Assembly: GCA_031472005.1 (NCBI GenBank)
Contig: PZJY01000009.1
Location: 1,116,001-1,180,000, forward strand
Length of the DNA stretch: 64,000 bases
Direction: 5' to 3'
From: Tetracladium setigerum
Lineage: Eukaryota; Ascomycota; Leotiomycetes; Helotiales
The position numbers were made by a program, and so were the translations under genes. This document shows, one piece after another, positions 24,067-35,570 of the stretch (positions are counted from its first letter, which is position 1; every line of letters starts with the position of its first letter). The notes under the pieces were generated by a model, which ran no database searches, was not told the origin of the DNA, and saw only the letters and a program-made list of their open reading frames with translations.

Positions 24067-24866
24067 CTAAGCAACCCCATTCTCCGCCTTAACAGGTTGT
24101 CTCAGCATAGCATATTGCCGGTAAATCCCAAATCCCCTATACGGCTTCCCAAACTTATTCATATCAATATCTCCATACCCAATCTCCTCATAGCCATACT
24201 TCTTATACAAATCATATGCACCCGGGAATGCGGCCAAGAAAATCGGCAATCCTCTTTCATCTGCGATCTCATTACACTTCTTGAGAAGCAAAGATCCTAG
24301 CCCATGGCCTTGGTACTTTGGGAAGACACCAAAAGATGTGACCACTTTATTTTCACGAGGTCAGAAAAGTTACAAACAGATCTTGTTTCTTGACTTCGGT
24401 ATACGATGGAAAAAGGCGAACAGAGAGCGAAAAGAAGGAAAGGAATAATCTCACATAAATGTCTCTTCCCCTCCATCATCCTCTCCAACGGCCCCATAAC
24501 CCTCACAATCTCCATGGCAAACTCAAAATTCACATTGACTGGCGCGACCTTCAAGCCCGAAATATTCTTCGGATCTCTCACAGGTAATTCCTCCTCGCCC
24601 TCCTCACTCAGACAAACCAATCCGAGAATTTCATTGGTCTCTGTACTGGTGACTTTGAAAATCTGGGCGCCGGGCTGGGCGAAGCGCTTTTCCAGACGAC
24701 TTTGGAAGTGGGGACGGATGGAGTCGAGAGAGGGCCAGTCGAGGATGTAGAATTGTGCTGCTACTTCGGGGAGGTAGGATACTGAGAGGATTTCTCGTAG
24801 GGCAGTGATGTCGGTGGGGGAGGCGAGTGTGAGTGATACATTGGGGGTGGGTTTGGGAGTTGTCAT
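24067..24866 (-). CDS. GNAT-family N-acetyltransferase
   Basis: Two exons, 24866-24455 and 24344-24067, with a 110-nt intron give 229 aa. The C-terminal exon carries the GNAT acetyl-CoA motif A (SFGVFPKYQGHGLGSLLLKK, with the Q/R-x-x-G-x-G/A core QGHGLG) and motif B-like LPIFLAAFPGAYDLYKKYGY, where the YxKxGF-type end is typical of small fungal acetyltransferases. The N-terminal exon starts with a substrate-facing LASPTDITALREIL helix. The substrate cannot be told from sequence. The gene is convergent with the acetoacetyl-CoA synthetase gene. Confidence 0.88.
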
Positions 24867-25840
24867 TTTGGGCGATTGATTGGAATGGCCTGAAGAGTAA
24901 ATAAAGAGTACTGTGCTGTCTCTTGGAAGGGGGACGCATTAGTATTTATATACTCTGAGATTACAAGTATACTTCGTACATACCGGAAGGATCTGACCTT
25001 GCATGCCCGTGCTTGCTCGGTATTTGCATACAAGCGAGGCAGCAAGCTATTCCAACAAATAATATACGTAAGACGAAATGAATATAGTCCTTGTCATTCT
25101 TGGCGATGGCGATACAGTACCAAAGTCAGTATGTAAGACCAAACTGTCTATTAGTGCTTATGTCATCGAACCCAATAAAGGTTGTATGATACGAAGGCAC
25201 AGCCTTTTTAAGTTTGTATTTACCATACCTGGACCGTGCCAACTGAGTATATCCTCGGTATCCCCAATTGTGCCACGGCTCCCACAAGTAATTGTATCTA
25301 GATTGCTTGTTTCTGTGGGGATGTAAGCCGATGGTACAGTGCAGTACGTAAAATTTGATGGTGGATATAGAAATCCTTCGGAAAGGCTCGTATTTCAGTC
25401 GAATTCGAGAACGAGGATTAAAGCATGGGTCTATTTGCCCGGCAAGTCCACCCCAACCTAGACCACACCAAAAGAAAGCGAGTAAAACAGACACTTCAAA
25501 GTGAATGCTCACAAAGTTCGATTGATCATCTTAATTTCTGTTAAACAGCGTACCTATTGGATGATTTTCCAGCACTTTTGGGATAGTGGGCTGGACCTTC
25601 TATTACTTCATCCACTTCTTTTGTGCTGATTCGATGACTGATGGTAAGCTTATTACAGTTATCGATGCTTTAATTAGGCGAAATCTCAAATTCCTTAATT
25701 TGACATCAAACTCTGGACTTACGATTGTCCTGGCTGACCTCGATTTCCTTAAGAAAAGGCTTGATCTGGTTGCATGGTTATTGCTTGCTGTCCTATCTGG
25801 GAGCAAAAGATGGTCCTAAAGACGTAATATTTTGACATAC
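24867..25840. other. Intergenic region
   Basis: About 970 bp, AT-rich, with no supportable gene. Open frames such as 25126-25512 minus and 25586-25819 plus lack motifs. It includes the GNAT promoter and the 3' end of the next minus-strand gene. Confidence 0.4.
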
Positions 25841-27678
25841 TCATGTTGATTGAGTTGTGGAATCCTCTTGCTTGGTCTTATCTTCCCGTAATGCACGACG
25901 TTGCGTGTAAACATACGTGCTAAACGTGAATCCCGCCCAAACAGCTCCCGTGAAAATGACTTGAATTCCAACAGCCGAAAGGATATTCGAAAAAGCAAAT
26001 GAGTTTGGTGAGGGCAGTATCTCCCAAAGATCATCAACACCGAGGTGTCCAGCTTTTCGGAAGGCTCTTCCTATCAGTCGAACCATGATGGCCTCAAGCG
26101 GCAATACTAACAGTCCAGCTGCAGCTTCTCTCAGTCCTTCAGTGGCCAATATTGTAGGGAGCATTGTGAGTCCAGTGACTTTGTATGAAACAATCTCCGA
26201 GGGTTTTGGTTCATTGGCACTTCTCAATTCTGCTGACCAGGAACCCAGAGATGGCTCGACATTCTCCGTTGCCTCAACATCGAAACTTATAATCGCAGCT
26301 TGAGCTACTTCAGCTTCTTCGTCGTCGCTCGTATCTCGAGGGCCCTCAGTTGGCCGATTTCTGGTTTCGGCTCGTTCGAGAGCAGGAAGGCCTTCAAGGG
26401 CCCTAAGCGTAGATTCATCCTCACCTCTGTAGGAGCTTTCGCCCCCTACACGCTCCTGATCTGGGGCATCGTATTCTATAGTTGGTGGTGATATAGCAAG
26501 ACCAGAAAACATACTGTCACCCGTTGGTCTTGGTAAAGATTTGTAGATAGGGCGATATACAAGCCGTGAGACAAAATATTTGAGTTTGCCATGTGCTAGA
26601 ATGATGAGGAGGGGTGCTGCAGTTTTCAGAAGTCCAGTGCCAAAGCCGACGACAGACGCCATATTCCACAACAGCGGAGGTGGACGGATTAATGGGGAGG
26701 TTGGCGAGAATGGGATGAACGATTCTGCACTTGGTAGCAACTTAGAAGATGGGATGAGGTTTAGCTGTTGTAGAGTGGCAAAGAGACGGAAGTGCAGAGT
26801 AAGATAGCAACAACCCCACTCGATCCTGTGAAAAGAGTTAGTGGATATTTTGTCATACAAATGCCGACTGACCCTATTTGGAGAGCACTTCTGAGTTCTG
26901 TTTGAAACGTGGTAAGAGCCTCGTCCTCGTCCAAGACCGCTTCCACAACGGTTTCCAAGAAGAAAGCAACCCAATCTGATATATGGTATGCTACTACCGT
27001 GGGAATGCCAGAAAACAGGAGGTGCGTCACGGATGAGGCTTCCCTTTCTCGTCGGATTATCTCAAAAATACCTATTTGAGAATAAGGTTGGTAAAGCTGG
27101 TTCATGTCAGTCACGCATGATGAGAGATGCAAAAGCCGAGTCTCACCAAGATCCGTCGCCGCAAACCAATTGCTCCCCAGACACCCGCCACCAACACAGC
27201 ACGACCACCCTCCATGAATCTCAATCCAGTCAAGGTCTCGCGATTCTTGTTGATCAGAGCTTCGGTAGCCTTCACCTTGGCTGCTATCGAGTCTTCAACA
27301 ATACCCGTGACCTGCATCACTTCGTTGGCTGCTCTTACATGTTCTCTTTCCCTCCGTCTGGTCTCGGGATTCCGTGGGCGACCGCTTGAGCTGTATTGCT
27401 GGCCACCTTCTCTCCTCGAATTGTCGGGACTCTCGATGACTTCTGATTCGTACGGCCCTCGTCCCTGTGCTTGTCAGCTGGATGAACGACGACATTACAT
27501 ATTGTAATAAAATCGTTTCCCTTTGCAGTGATGAAACTGCATATAGAGAATGCACGGCTCTGCAAATAGTTACCATGTACTCAGTGGGGAAAGACATGTG
27601 GGCTAAGATTGATATGTGAAAAGTAGACGATGTTTTGCTTACAAGAGCCAAAGAGGTCAATGATTCTAGCCTTCCCAT
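25841..27678 (-). CDS. Hypothetical multi-exon membrane-associated protein
   Basis: I do not recognise the family. Four exons fit: 27678-27643, 27464-27147, 27096-26873, 26825-25841, giving 520 aa. The N-terminal half has an Arg/Glu-rich helix (RNPETRRREREHVRAANEVM), a coiled region (VEDSIAAKVKATEALINKNR) and GGRAVLVAGVWGAIGLRRRI. The third exon reads LLFSGIPTVVAYHISDWVAF. The last exon has membrane-like segments (GLLKTAAPLLIILAHGKLKY, FSNILSAVGIQVIFTGAVWA) around an acidic low-complexity middle. The exon 3/4 junction is uncertain: just after the acceptor another frame (GVVAILLCTSVSLPLYN) looks more membrane-like than the spliced frame, so an indel or different splice is possible. The gene is head to head with UTP13 (about 308 bp between starts). 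Confidence 0.6.
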
Positions 27679-27986
27679 ATTGAAGTGGTTTTGGTGGTTC
27701 AACGAAAGGTGTCTATTTCAGGTATGTCAACCAAGGCCAAACACTCATTATTGATGACCGGAAGAATTTGGTGATGAAAACTCTTTCCCATTCACTGCGT
27801 TGTTGTGGTTCATGTTCGACCAAGCTGGAGGTGGAGGTCGCATGCCGGCATGCAGCTTGATGCCAAGAACTTTAACCCGGGCGGTGAGAGTCGGCAGCCA
27901 AAATATTTTGAAGAAAAGAGTGTACAGTATTCCGACCAAAACAACATCCCCTCCACAACTAACGGCAAAGGTTTAATTTGTTCACA
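27679..27986. promoter_or_regulatory. Head-to-head promoter region of the unknown gene and UTP13
   Basis: A 308-bp spacer between divergent start codons, probably a bidirectional promoter. No specific regulatory motif was recognised. Confidence 0.35.
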
Positions 27987-30812
27987 ATGGCGACTAAAGC
28001 TCCATACCAGACGACTTTCGACCCGGAACATGTCATCCAGCCAATTTATACCGGCGGCAGTCTTGCATTGGATCAGAGTGGTCGCATTCTTGCAACCCCT
28101 CTTGGTGAGGATGCTTTATTGACGGACCTCAATACTGGCAAGCAGCTTGCGAAAATTGAAGGAGTAGGTCTTCTGGGTTTGCGTGTTGAACTCTACTAAA
28201 TTGAATTCTAGGATGGCGAGCAGATTTCAACTCTCACTTGTAAATTCCAGCTTTCTCACCGTTCTTGTGTCCGCGACTAATTACACTTAGTGACCCCCTC
28301 CGCGTCGCATTTGATAATATGCTCGCGCTCCTTGTCTATGCGAATCTACTCTCTGAAGCCATCACTTTCCTCCGAACTTTCTATTCGATACGAACTTTTA
28401 CGAACTCTCAAACCTCATACATCACCAGTTATTGTTCTTGCTGTTGACCAGACAAGTACATTATTAGCCACGGGAGCGCCAGACGGTGTTGTAAAAGTAT
28501 GGGATATTCTTGGAGGCTATGTGACACATACTTTCCGAGGGCCAAATGTTTTGATATCTGCCTTGCATTTTTTTGAACTGGTCGCCAGCAACAGAGATGA
28601 GGTTGCTGGAATCTCTGCACGAAATCGAAGGAAGAATGGGCAAAAGGGTCAAGAGGAGGAAGACCAAAATGAAAATACGAAGGGATTCCGGTTAGCTTCT
28701 GGAAGCCAGGATGGGAAAGTTCGCATTTGGGACCTGTATAAGCGGAATTGTGCTGCTGTACTGGATTCACACGTCTCCGATGTCCGGGCTTTGGACTACT
28801 CATCTGAGGAGAATGCCCTCTTGACGGGTAGTCGAGATAAAACTTTGATGTGGTGGGATGCTAAAACGTGGAAGGTCCGAAAGGTAGTTCCGGTACTGGA
28901 AGAGGTCGAGGCAGCAGGATTTCTCGAGTCTGGACGATTAGCATACACAGGTGGTGCTAACGGTAATATCCGGATATGGCAAACAGAGAATGGACGAGAG
29001 GTCACTCGACCACAGTCACCAAAACAAGAGACAGATGGAATCGTGGCTTCGATTTCGAGACCCGAGCTGTCATATATAGTCTCTATCCAAGCCGACCACA
29101 CGCTAGTACTTCACTCAACAGCTACGCTGAAGGAGCTCGGCTCAACAGATTCAATTTCATCTTTGGAACAAATAAGAAGGATATCTGGAACTCATGATGA
29201 AATCATAGATCTGGGATACCTCCTCCCGGATAGATCTCTTCTTGCTTTGGCAACCAACTCGGAAGAAATTCGAATCATCTCATTGGCACAACCTGAAGAC
29301 TCAACAGAGGGTACAAATTACTTTGGTGCCGACGTGGCGCAATTAAAAGGACACGACGATATCATCATTTGTCTTGATATTGACTGGTCAGGCCATTGGA
29401 TTGCTACCGGTGCAAAAGATAACACCGCTCGATTATGGAGAATTGATCCCGTCAATTCGTCCTATACTTGCTATGCTACACTTGCTGGCCATGCCGAGTC
29501 GCTCGGAGCAGTCGCTTTACCCAAGTCCGTTCCCGCAGAATCATCAGCAGCTTTCAAATCCCCGCTAGACCACCCACCAGCATACATGCTTACTGGATCG
29601 CAAGATCAAACGATCAAGCGATGGGACATTTCGACCTCTCAAGCAGTTGCAAAGAAGGCACCTCGTGCCTTGTATACTCGCAAAGCCCACGAAAAAGATA
29701 TCAACGCTTTGGATATCAGCCATAACTCGCAGCAGTTTGCTTCTGCTTCCCAGGATAGGACCGTGAAGATCTGGTCTACTGAGGAAGGCGAAGTATTAGG
29801 TGTGCTTCGTGGACACAGACGTGGTGTTTGGTCGGTCAAATTCGCGCCCAAGGACACACCCACAATTATTGGAGAGAGCGGTCCAGCCGCTGGGAAAGGT
29901 CTGGTCTTAACTGGAAGTGGTGACAAGACTATCAAGATCTGGAGTTTGTCAGATTACAGCTGTCTCCGAACATTTGAAGGCCACACCAACAGCGTTCTCA
30001 AGGTCGCCTGGCTCAATGTACCCAAATCTGAAGATCGCGGTCGAAAACACATTCAGATTGCAAGTGCTGGTGGTGACGGTCTGGTCAAGGTTTGGGATGC
30101 AACTACAGGAGAAACTGCCTGCACCCTGGATAACCATGAAGATCGAGTCTGGGCTCTCGCCGTGCATCCTTCCACGAACACCATCGTTTCTGGCAGCGGT
30201 GACTCAACCGTTACGTTCTGGAAAGACACAACAACTGCCACGCAAGCTGCCTCTACAGCCGCTGCGACACAGTTCGTGGAACAAGAACAAGAGCTCCAGA
30301 ACTACATCCACGCAGGATCCTATCGAGATGCCATTACACTTGCTTTGCAACTGAATCATCCTGCTCGCTTGTTGTCCCTTTTCACCACAGTTGTGACCAA
30401 GACACCAGAGGCCGGCAGCTTAAGTGGGTTGATTGCTGTGGATGAGGTGCTTGGCTCTCTCTCAGATGAGCAAATCTTCACTCTGCTCCTCCGACTTCGA
30501 GATTGGAATACCAATGCACGGACTGCTTCGGTGACACAGAGAATCATGTGGGTTCTTGTAAAAAGCTATCCCGCTTCCAGGCTTTCAAACTTGAAAGTCA
30601 AAGGAGGTAGATCGGAGAGGAGTCTGAAGGAAGTGATCGACGCCTTGAAAGCCTACACCGAGAGGCATTACAAGCGTATGGAAGAGTTGATTGATGAGAG
30701 TTATCTTGTGGAGTATACCCTGAGGGAGATGGATGGTCTTGGGCTATTGGAGGATAAAGATGTCTCCAGTGAACATGGTTTGGATGCTGAGCAGGATGTT
30801 ATCATGGTTTAG
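27987..30812 (+). CDS. UTP13: U3 snoRNP / SSU processome WD40 protein UTP13 (TBL3)
   Basis: Nucleolar factor of the UTPB subcomplex required for 18S rRNA maturation. Three exons, 27987-28163, 28212-28239 (28 nt) and 28291-30812, give 908 aa. Two WD40 propellers are visible as repeated GH...WD-type blades: ATGAPDGVVKVWDI, LASGSQDGKVRIWDL, IATGAKDNTARLWRI, MLTGSQDQTIKRWDI, FASASQDRTVKIWST, VLTGSGDKTIKIWSL, IASAGGDGLVKVWDA, IVSGSGDSTVTFWKD. They are followed by the C-terminal helical Utp13 domain (EQELQNYIHAGSYRDAITLA and onward), which identifies the family. All exon phases fit and no frame is broken. The short second exon was found because the blade sequence ISTLTLTPSASHLI needs it. Confidence 0.94.
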
Positions 30813-31435
30813 ATTGCGACGAATGAAAAGAATAATAATGGGTCACTGTGCCACTTCTTGATGACCAGTCTTTGCGAGAAAACTTGACATTCAAAGGTGC
30901 TTGCTTACTGGAGACAGAGACAGAGAGTCAAATAGCCATGAAAATGGAAAAGTTCTTAATGTCCTCTCTGAAGGTAATTATCTCTTATCACTTCTTGACG
31001 AAAACCCCTACTGACGGAAATAATCCCAGGTAATCTTACTTAGAGTTTGAATATCTTAAAATCCTATATCGACATAACGCCATATGTCTTATCAGGTCTA
31101 CGCAGGATTCAAGAATTTTGTTTATATCACCGACTCTCCAATTACCAACTTCAACTTCCTTTTCAGCGACAAGATCAGATTAAGCGAAAAGCGATTTCGA
31201 TTATCCAATCGCTATGGCTTCCAGAGCTCGCAGTTTCGGGCTTGGCCGGTCTTACGCGCTTCCAGTGATGTGCTGTACAACGATTACATTATCACAAGGC
31301 TGCCCTACAACTTAAGTCCGCCAGCCTTAACACAACATTTTCTTTGACCTTCTATTCACTCCGCATCTATATTTTTCGTCAGCTTAGCAACTACCTGAAC
31401 CCGTACCCTACTGCGGTTCTCGAACCATTCGAATA
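30813..31435. other. Intergenic region upstream of the HET gene
   Basis: About 620 bp without a supportable gene. Open frames at 30848-31033 and 31047-31347 (+) have no motif and look like chance. It holds the UTP13 3' end and the HET promoter. Confidence 0.4.
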
Positions 31436-32626
31436 ATGCGTCTGCTACAGTTTGACGACGATGGCAACCTCAGCCTTACCGACTTTTTTGAAGACAGTAT
31501 ACCCGAGTATGCTATACTTTCACACAGATGGGGAACGGAGGAGGTCACTTTTAAGGATCTGATAGATGGCACGAGTAAAGCTAAGGCTAGCTACGGTAAG
31601 ATAACGTTCTGCGGAGAACAGGCGAGGCGTGATGGATTAGAATACTTCTGGGTAGATACATGCTGTATCGACAAGTCAAGTAGCGCTGAGCTCTCCGAAG
31701 CTATCAACTCGATGTTTCGCTGGTACCAGCAAGCCGCTAGATGCTACGTCTATTTATCGGATGTTTTGACAGAGGAGACAGAGGTACGGGACGCAAGCGA
31801 TACTTCTGAGGCTACCGAGTGTTCTTGGGAATCTGCTTTCCGAGCAAGCAAATGGTTTACACGAGGCTGGACCTTACAAGAACTACTTGCTCCAAAAATA
31901 GTCGAATTCTATTCCGGGGAGGGCAACCGACTAGGAGATAAGAGAAGTCTGGAGCAACAAATCCACCAGATTACGGGAATCCCAGCGACGGCGCTTCGAC
32001 AGTACTCTCTTTCTCAATTTGACGTCGAGGAGCGATTCTCGTGGGCGGAAAGTCGAGAAACGACACGCGGAGAAGACAAGGCGTATTCGCTGTTTGGCAT
32101 TTTCGATATTCAAATGCCTCTTATGTATGGCGAAGGAGAAGCCGGGGCATTTCAGCGGCTCCGAGAGGCAATCGATAAACCTCTCGAGGTTAAGGCAGCA
32201 CAACAAAGAACAGAATTCATTGTGAAGGTTTGTTTGAAAGGGGTTCTGTCCTCAAAAGCGCTGCTAAATTAATCTAGGTCATCACTCCTTTCGCACTCAC
32301 TGGTCTTATCTTTAATATGGATCCGAGGGTCATCCCTTTTAGGCCAGATTTTAGAGCATTCGTCCTCACATATTTCATGATTACAATTCTAATTACAATC
32401 GCATATCACTTCCCACTTCGGTCTTTGCATGCCATTGCGGTTACGGTTTGTTTAATAATACCCTGTTTTGACAACAGCTGTTGATTTAATGCAGGTATAC
32501 TTCGACCTTGTTAATGACCTTGTTAATGACCTTGTTAATGTCTCGCACCGGGCATTGAGAAGAGGTCGCAATTTTTCCGCACATAGCAGCACAGAGGGTA
32601 GTGAATTAGCTACATTTGAAGTGTGA
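31436..32626 (+). CDS. HET (heterokaryon incompatibility) domain protein with C-terminal membrane segment
   Basis: Three phase-0 exons, 31436-32227, 32278-32445, 32495-32626, give 363 aa. The HET domain has all three blocks: EYAILSHRWGTEEVTFKDL, then GLEYFWVDTCCIDKSSSAEL with SMFRWYQQAARCYVYLSDV, then KWFTRGWTLQELLAPKIVEF, and the closing GEDKAYSLFGIFD with MPLMYGEGEAGAFQRLREAI. HET domains trigger programmed cell death after non-self recognition in fungi. The second exon encodes a hydrophobic helix (FVLTYFMITILITIAYHF), suggesting membrane anchoring of a small HET-only protein. The last exon begins with four perfect 12-bp repeats encoding DLVN, then a basic Ser-rich tail. The protein is short for HET genes, which often continue with NACHT or repeat domains. 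The partner gene is unknown. Confidence 0.88.
32504..32551 (+). repeat. 12-bp tandem repeat (x4) in the HET coding sequence
   Basis: Four identical copies of GACCTTGTTAAT in frame, each encoding Asp-Leu-Val-Asn. The unit is a multiple of three, so copy number could change without breaking the frame. Confidence 0.95.
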
Positions 32627-33334
32627 AGGGCATTCCTAAAATTTCATATTCAATCAGGGTTGTGTCCAAAGCTACTTTTCGTTTCTCAAAACCTTTCACA
32701 CCCAGACGTTTTTCCTTGTGGGAGGGAGCCTGAAAAGGGGAATCTAGGCTGGTTTTAGAATAACCGTATAAGATCTGTCAATCTTGAGTACGTAGCATTG
32801 ATTTTTGTCAAATTTAAAGAGCGTCGAGCGTGTCGATTATGTATCATGTGGCGATTCGAGGTAATATTCCGCGAGGCGGCCTTGTCTAACTCTACGATCT
32901 GTAGCAGCCACATGAATGAGACGGTTTACGATATAGTATTGAGGGTACAATGATCAGATAAGACTTTTTTGTAAGTATTAAAAGTAGTAAATTTTAATCG
33001 CGGAGCTATATTGTCAAAAAACTCCCCTGAGGTAGGTGGAAGGAGAGTCCAAACAATGAGAATTTGCTGAAACTTTGAGAAATGACAAAAATATAAGGAA
33101 CTTACCGGATGCTAATAGTTAGAAGAAGAAAAGCACATAGGAGCTTGGCCTTCAAATTGATTGTTGCAAAGAGAGGCTGTAGTTGGCGCACCAGATTGCC
33201 AAGGCGTAGTCTGTCAGCCTTGCGTTCTTTTTTCTCGGCGCCATCAACTTGTCGCGTCCTCGGACAACCCAGTTGGCAACGACAAAAACCTCCCCTCCAT
33301 CCGATCAATAGCCCACTCTTTCAATCTCGTCACC
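32627..33334. other. Intergenic region between HET gene and SAD1
   Basis: About 700 bp with no supportable gene. The right part is the SAD1 promoter and leader. The frame of SAD1 is open upstream to 33161 but the sequence there is not family-like. Confidence 0.4.
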
Positions 33335-34992
33335 ATGGCCAAACGACAAGCTGCAGAAGCGTTGGAGGATATTGCGGGCACCGATTCCCCCATGCCCAAG
33401 AAGTCAAGAGTTGAGAATTTCCACGAACTACACAACGGCTCAGAGCTGCCTGCGCGCTCAAAATTTGTAGATACACCTCCTCCACCACCACCTCCCGCCG
33501 AAGAAGACGAAGAAGAAATACAACAACAAGAAGAAGACAACTGGGAGGAAGAGCTGGTCGCACCGCTTGCAATTCGCCAAACCGCACCGCTAGAAGGCTA
33601 CGACGACCTGTACCTCGATACAATCCATCGCAATGTCCTGGATTTCGACTTCGAAAAACTGTGCTCAATTTCTCTCTCAAACATCAATGTTTATGCTTGC
33701 CTAGTCTGCGGAAAGTATTATCAAGGGAGAGGGCCGAAATCGCATGCTTATTTCCATGCTCTGGAGATTGGACACCATGTGTATATCAATATGCAGACGC
33801 AAAAGGTGTACGTCCTACCAGAGGGATATGAAGTCAGAAATAAGAGCTTGGATGACATCAAATTTGTGTCTGATCCGAGATATACGAAGGACCAAGTGAT
33901 GGCGCTGGATAGAGATACGAAGACTGCATGGACGTTGGGAGGAAAGGAGTATACACCTGGATTCGTGGGCATGAACAATATTAAGGACAACGACTATTTC
34001 AATGTGGTGGTACAGGCTCTTTCGCATGTCCCCCACTACGAAATTATCTACTATTGGAAGATTTTAGCACTAAACCCGAGCTTGTAAAACGACTCTCCAT
34101 CCTCGTACGCAAGATTTGGAACCCTCGAGCTTTCAAATCCCACGTCTCCCCCCACGAACTTCTCCAAGATATCTCTCTAAAATCCAACAAAAAATTCACT
34201 TTAACCGCACAATCTGATCCTGTGGATTTCCTCTCCTGGTTTCTCAACAACCTACATCTCGCCCTCGGAGGAAGCAAGACCAAACCCGGAAGCAGCATGA
34301 TCCAACAAGTCTTCCAAGGAAAGCTCAAGGTAGAATCACAGGCCATTACCGCCAAAGCGGACGCCGGTGATCGTCTTCGATTTGAAGAGGCTGCAGAAGT
34401 CAAAACAGACATTTCACGCTTTTTAATGCTCACTCTTGACCTACCGGCGGCACCCCTCTTTCAAGACGAACTCGAACGCAACATCATTCCTCAGATTCCC
34501 CTCACTTCCATCCTCTCTAAATATGACGGTCTGAAATCACAAGAGCACCTCAACACTCGAAAGCGCTATCGCTTGTTACATCCTCTTCCTCCCTACCTCC
34601 TCTTCCACATCAAGCGCTTCTCTTCCAACAAATTCGTCACGGAGCGCAACCCCACCATCGTAACCTTCGATGCGCGGAACCTAGACATGGGCCCATACGT
34701 TGAGCCAAACCCAGCCATCCATCCACCTGGCGAACCAATCTGGTATGATCTGGTAGCGAATATCGTGCATGAGGCAGTGAGGGGGAGGGAGGATAGCGTG
34801 GAGTCCGAGCAGGAGAAGAAGGCGTGGAAGGTACAGATGAGGGATCGGAGTCGAGATGATGGTGGTGGGTGGGTGCAAGTGCAGGATTTGTTTGTCGAGG
34901 CGACGCAAAAGGAGTTGTTATACCTAGGAGAGAGTTACTTGCAGGTTTGGGAGAAGAGGAGAGTGGGGAAGGGGAAGGGTGTGCGCAGGTGA
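33335..34992 (+). CDS. SAD1: SAD1/USP39-type splicing factor (inactive ubiquitin protease fold); frame broken by one base
   Basis: Factor needed for tri-snRNP assembly or addition in pre-mRNA splicing. After an acidic, proline-rich N-terminus comes a UBP-type zinc finger (VYACLVCGKYYQGRGPKSHA, then HALEIGHHVYIN), then a USP fold. The USP Cys box reads GFVGMNNIKDNDYFNVVVQA: Asp replaces the catalytic Cys, as is known for USP39. Family sequence resumes in another frame as EDFSTKPELVKRLSILVRKI and continues to HPLPPYLLFHIKRFSSNKFV and the C-terminus. The switch is at a run of five C (34030-34034); one more C would give the expected HVPPLRNYL. As written, the frame stops at 34087. A real null is unlikely for an essential gene, so a homopolymer error is favoured. 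Intended length about 553 aa, single exon. Confidence 0.9.
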
Positions 34993-35570
34993 GATTAAGT
35001 GAGTGAAGGAACATGTGTAGAATTAATGTAGTGGTAAGACGAGTACTTTAGAAGTCGAAAATGAAAGATTTCGCACGTGGTTCTTGAGCGAGAGAGAAAA
35101 GAAAACCCATGATTGTGTGACCACCGCCAAGTTTGAGATTGAGAGTAGATGTAGTGTTCAGTGTTGTCAACTCAGCATCTGCGGTGTTCAAAGCATCTGA
35201 TAAAACAGCCCAGACGAGAGATCTACGAACCCAGTCTAACTATTTGTAAACATGGAACTATAGCAGTGAGCGAAAGGAGTCGTGTATACAATCAAGTAGG
35301 TACTGTCGGTAACTTTCCTAAGTTCGAGGAAGGGACTGCAAATTCTTGCGAGATTTAAACGAGATCTCACAACAAAGATGTCAACACACAGTAAGGTATA
35401 TATCATCCGCAAAACGTAGGTAAACACGAATGATTGTGGGAGATTTAATTTTCATAGTTTTACCACCTATGTATCTCGCTCCAAATGCCTAAAAACGCCA
35501 CATATGCAGTATACGGACATTTCTTTTCAATGTCTGAATAACCAACTACCTGTACCTCGTCATTTCCGTT
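34993..35570. other. Convergent intergenic region between SAD1 and RRP9
   Basis: About 580 bp holding two 3' ends. No gene, RNA or repeat was recognised. Confidence 0.4.

Noticed and set aside
31047..31347. Open frames just upstream of the HET gene
   Set aside because: No HET or other motif; the HET domain begins cleanly at its own ATG at 31436.
34021..34100. Programmed ribosomal frameshift in SAD1
   Set aside because: The same kind of one-base slip occurs in many unrelated genes of the window, always in homopolymers, so a shared technical cause is more likely.
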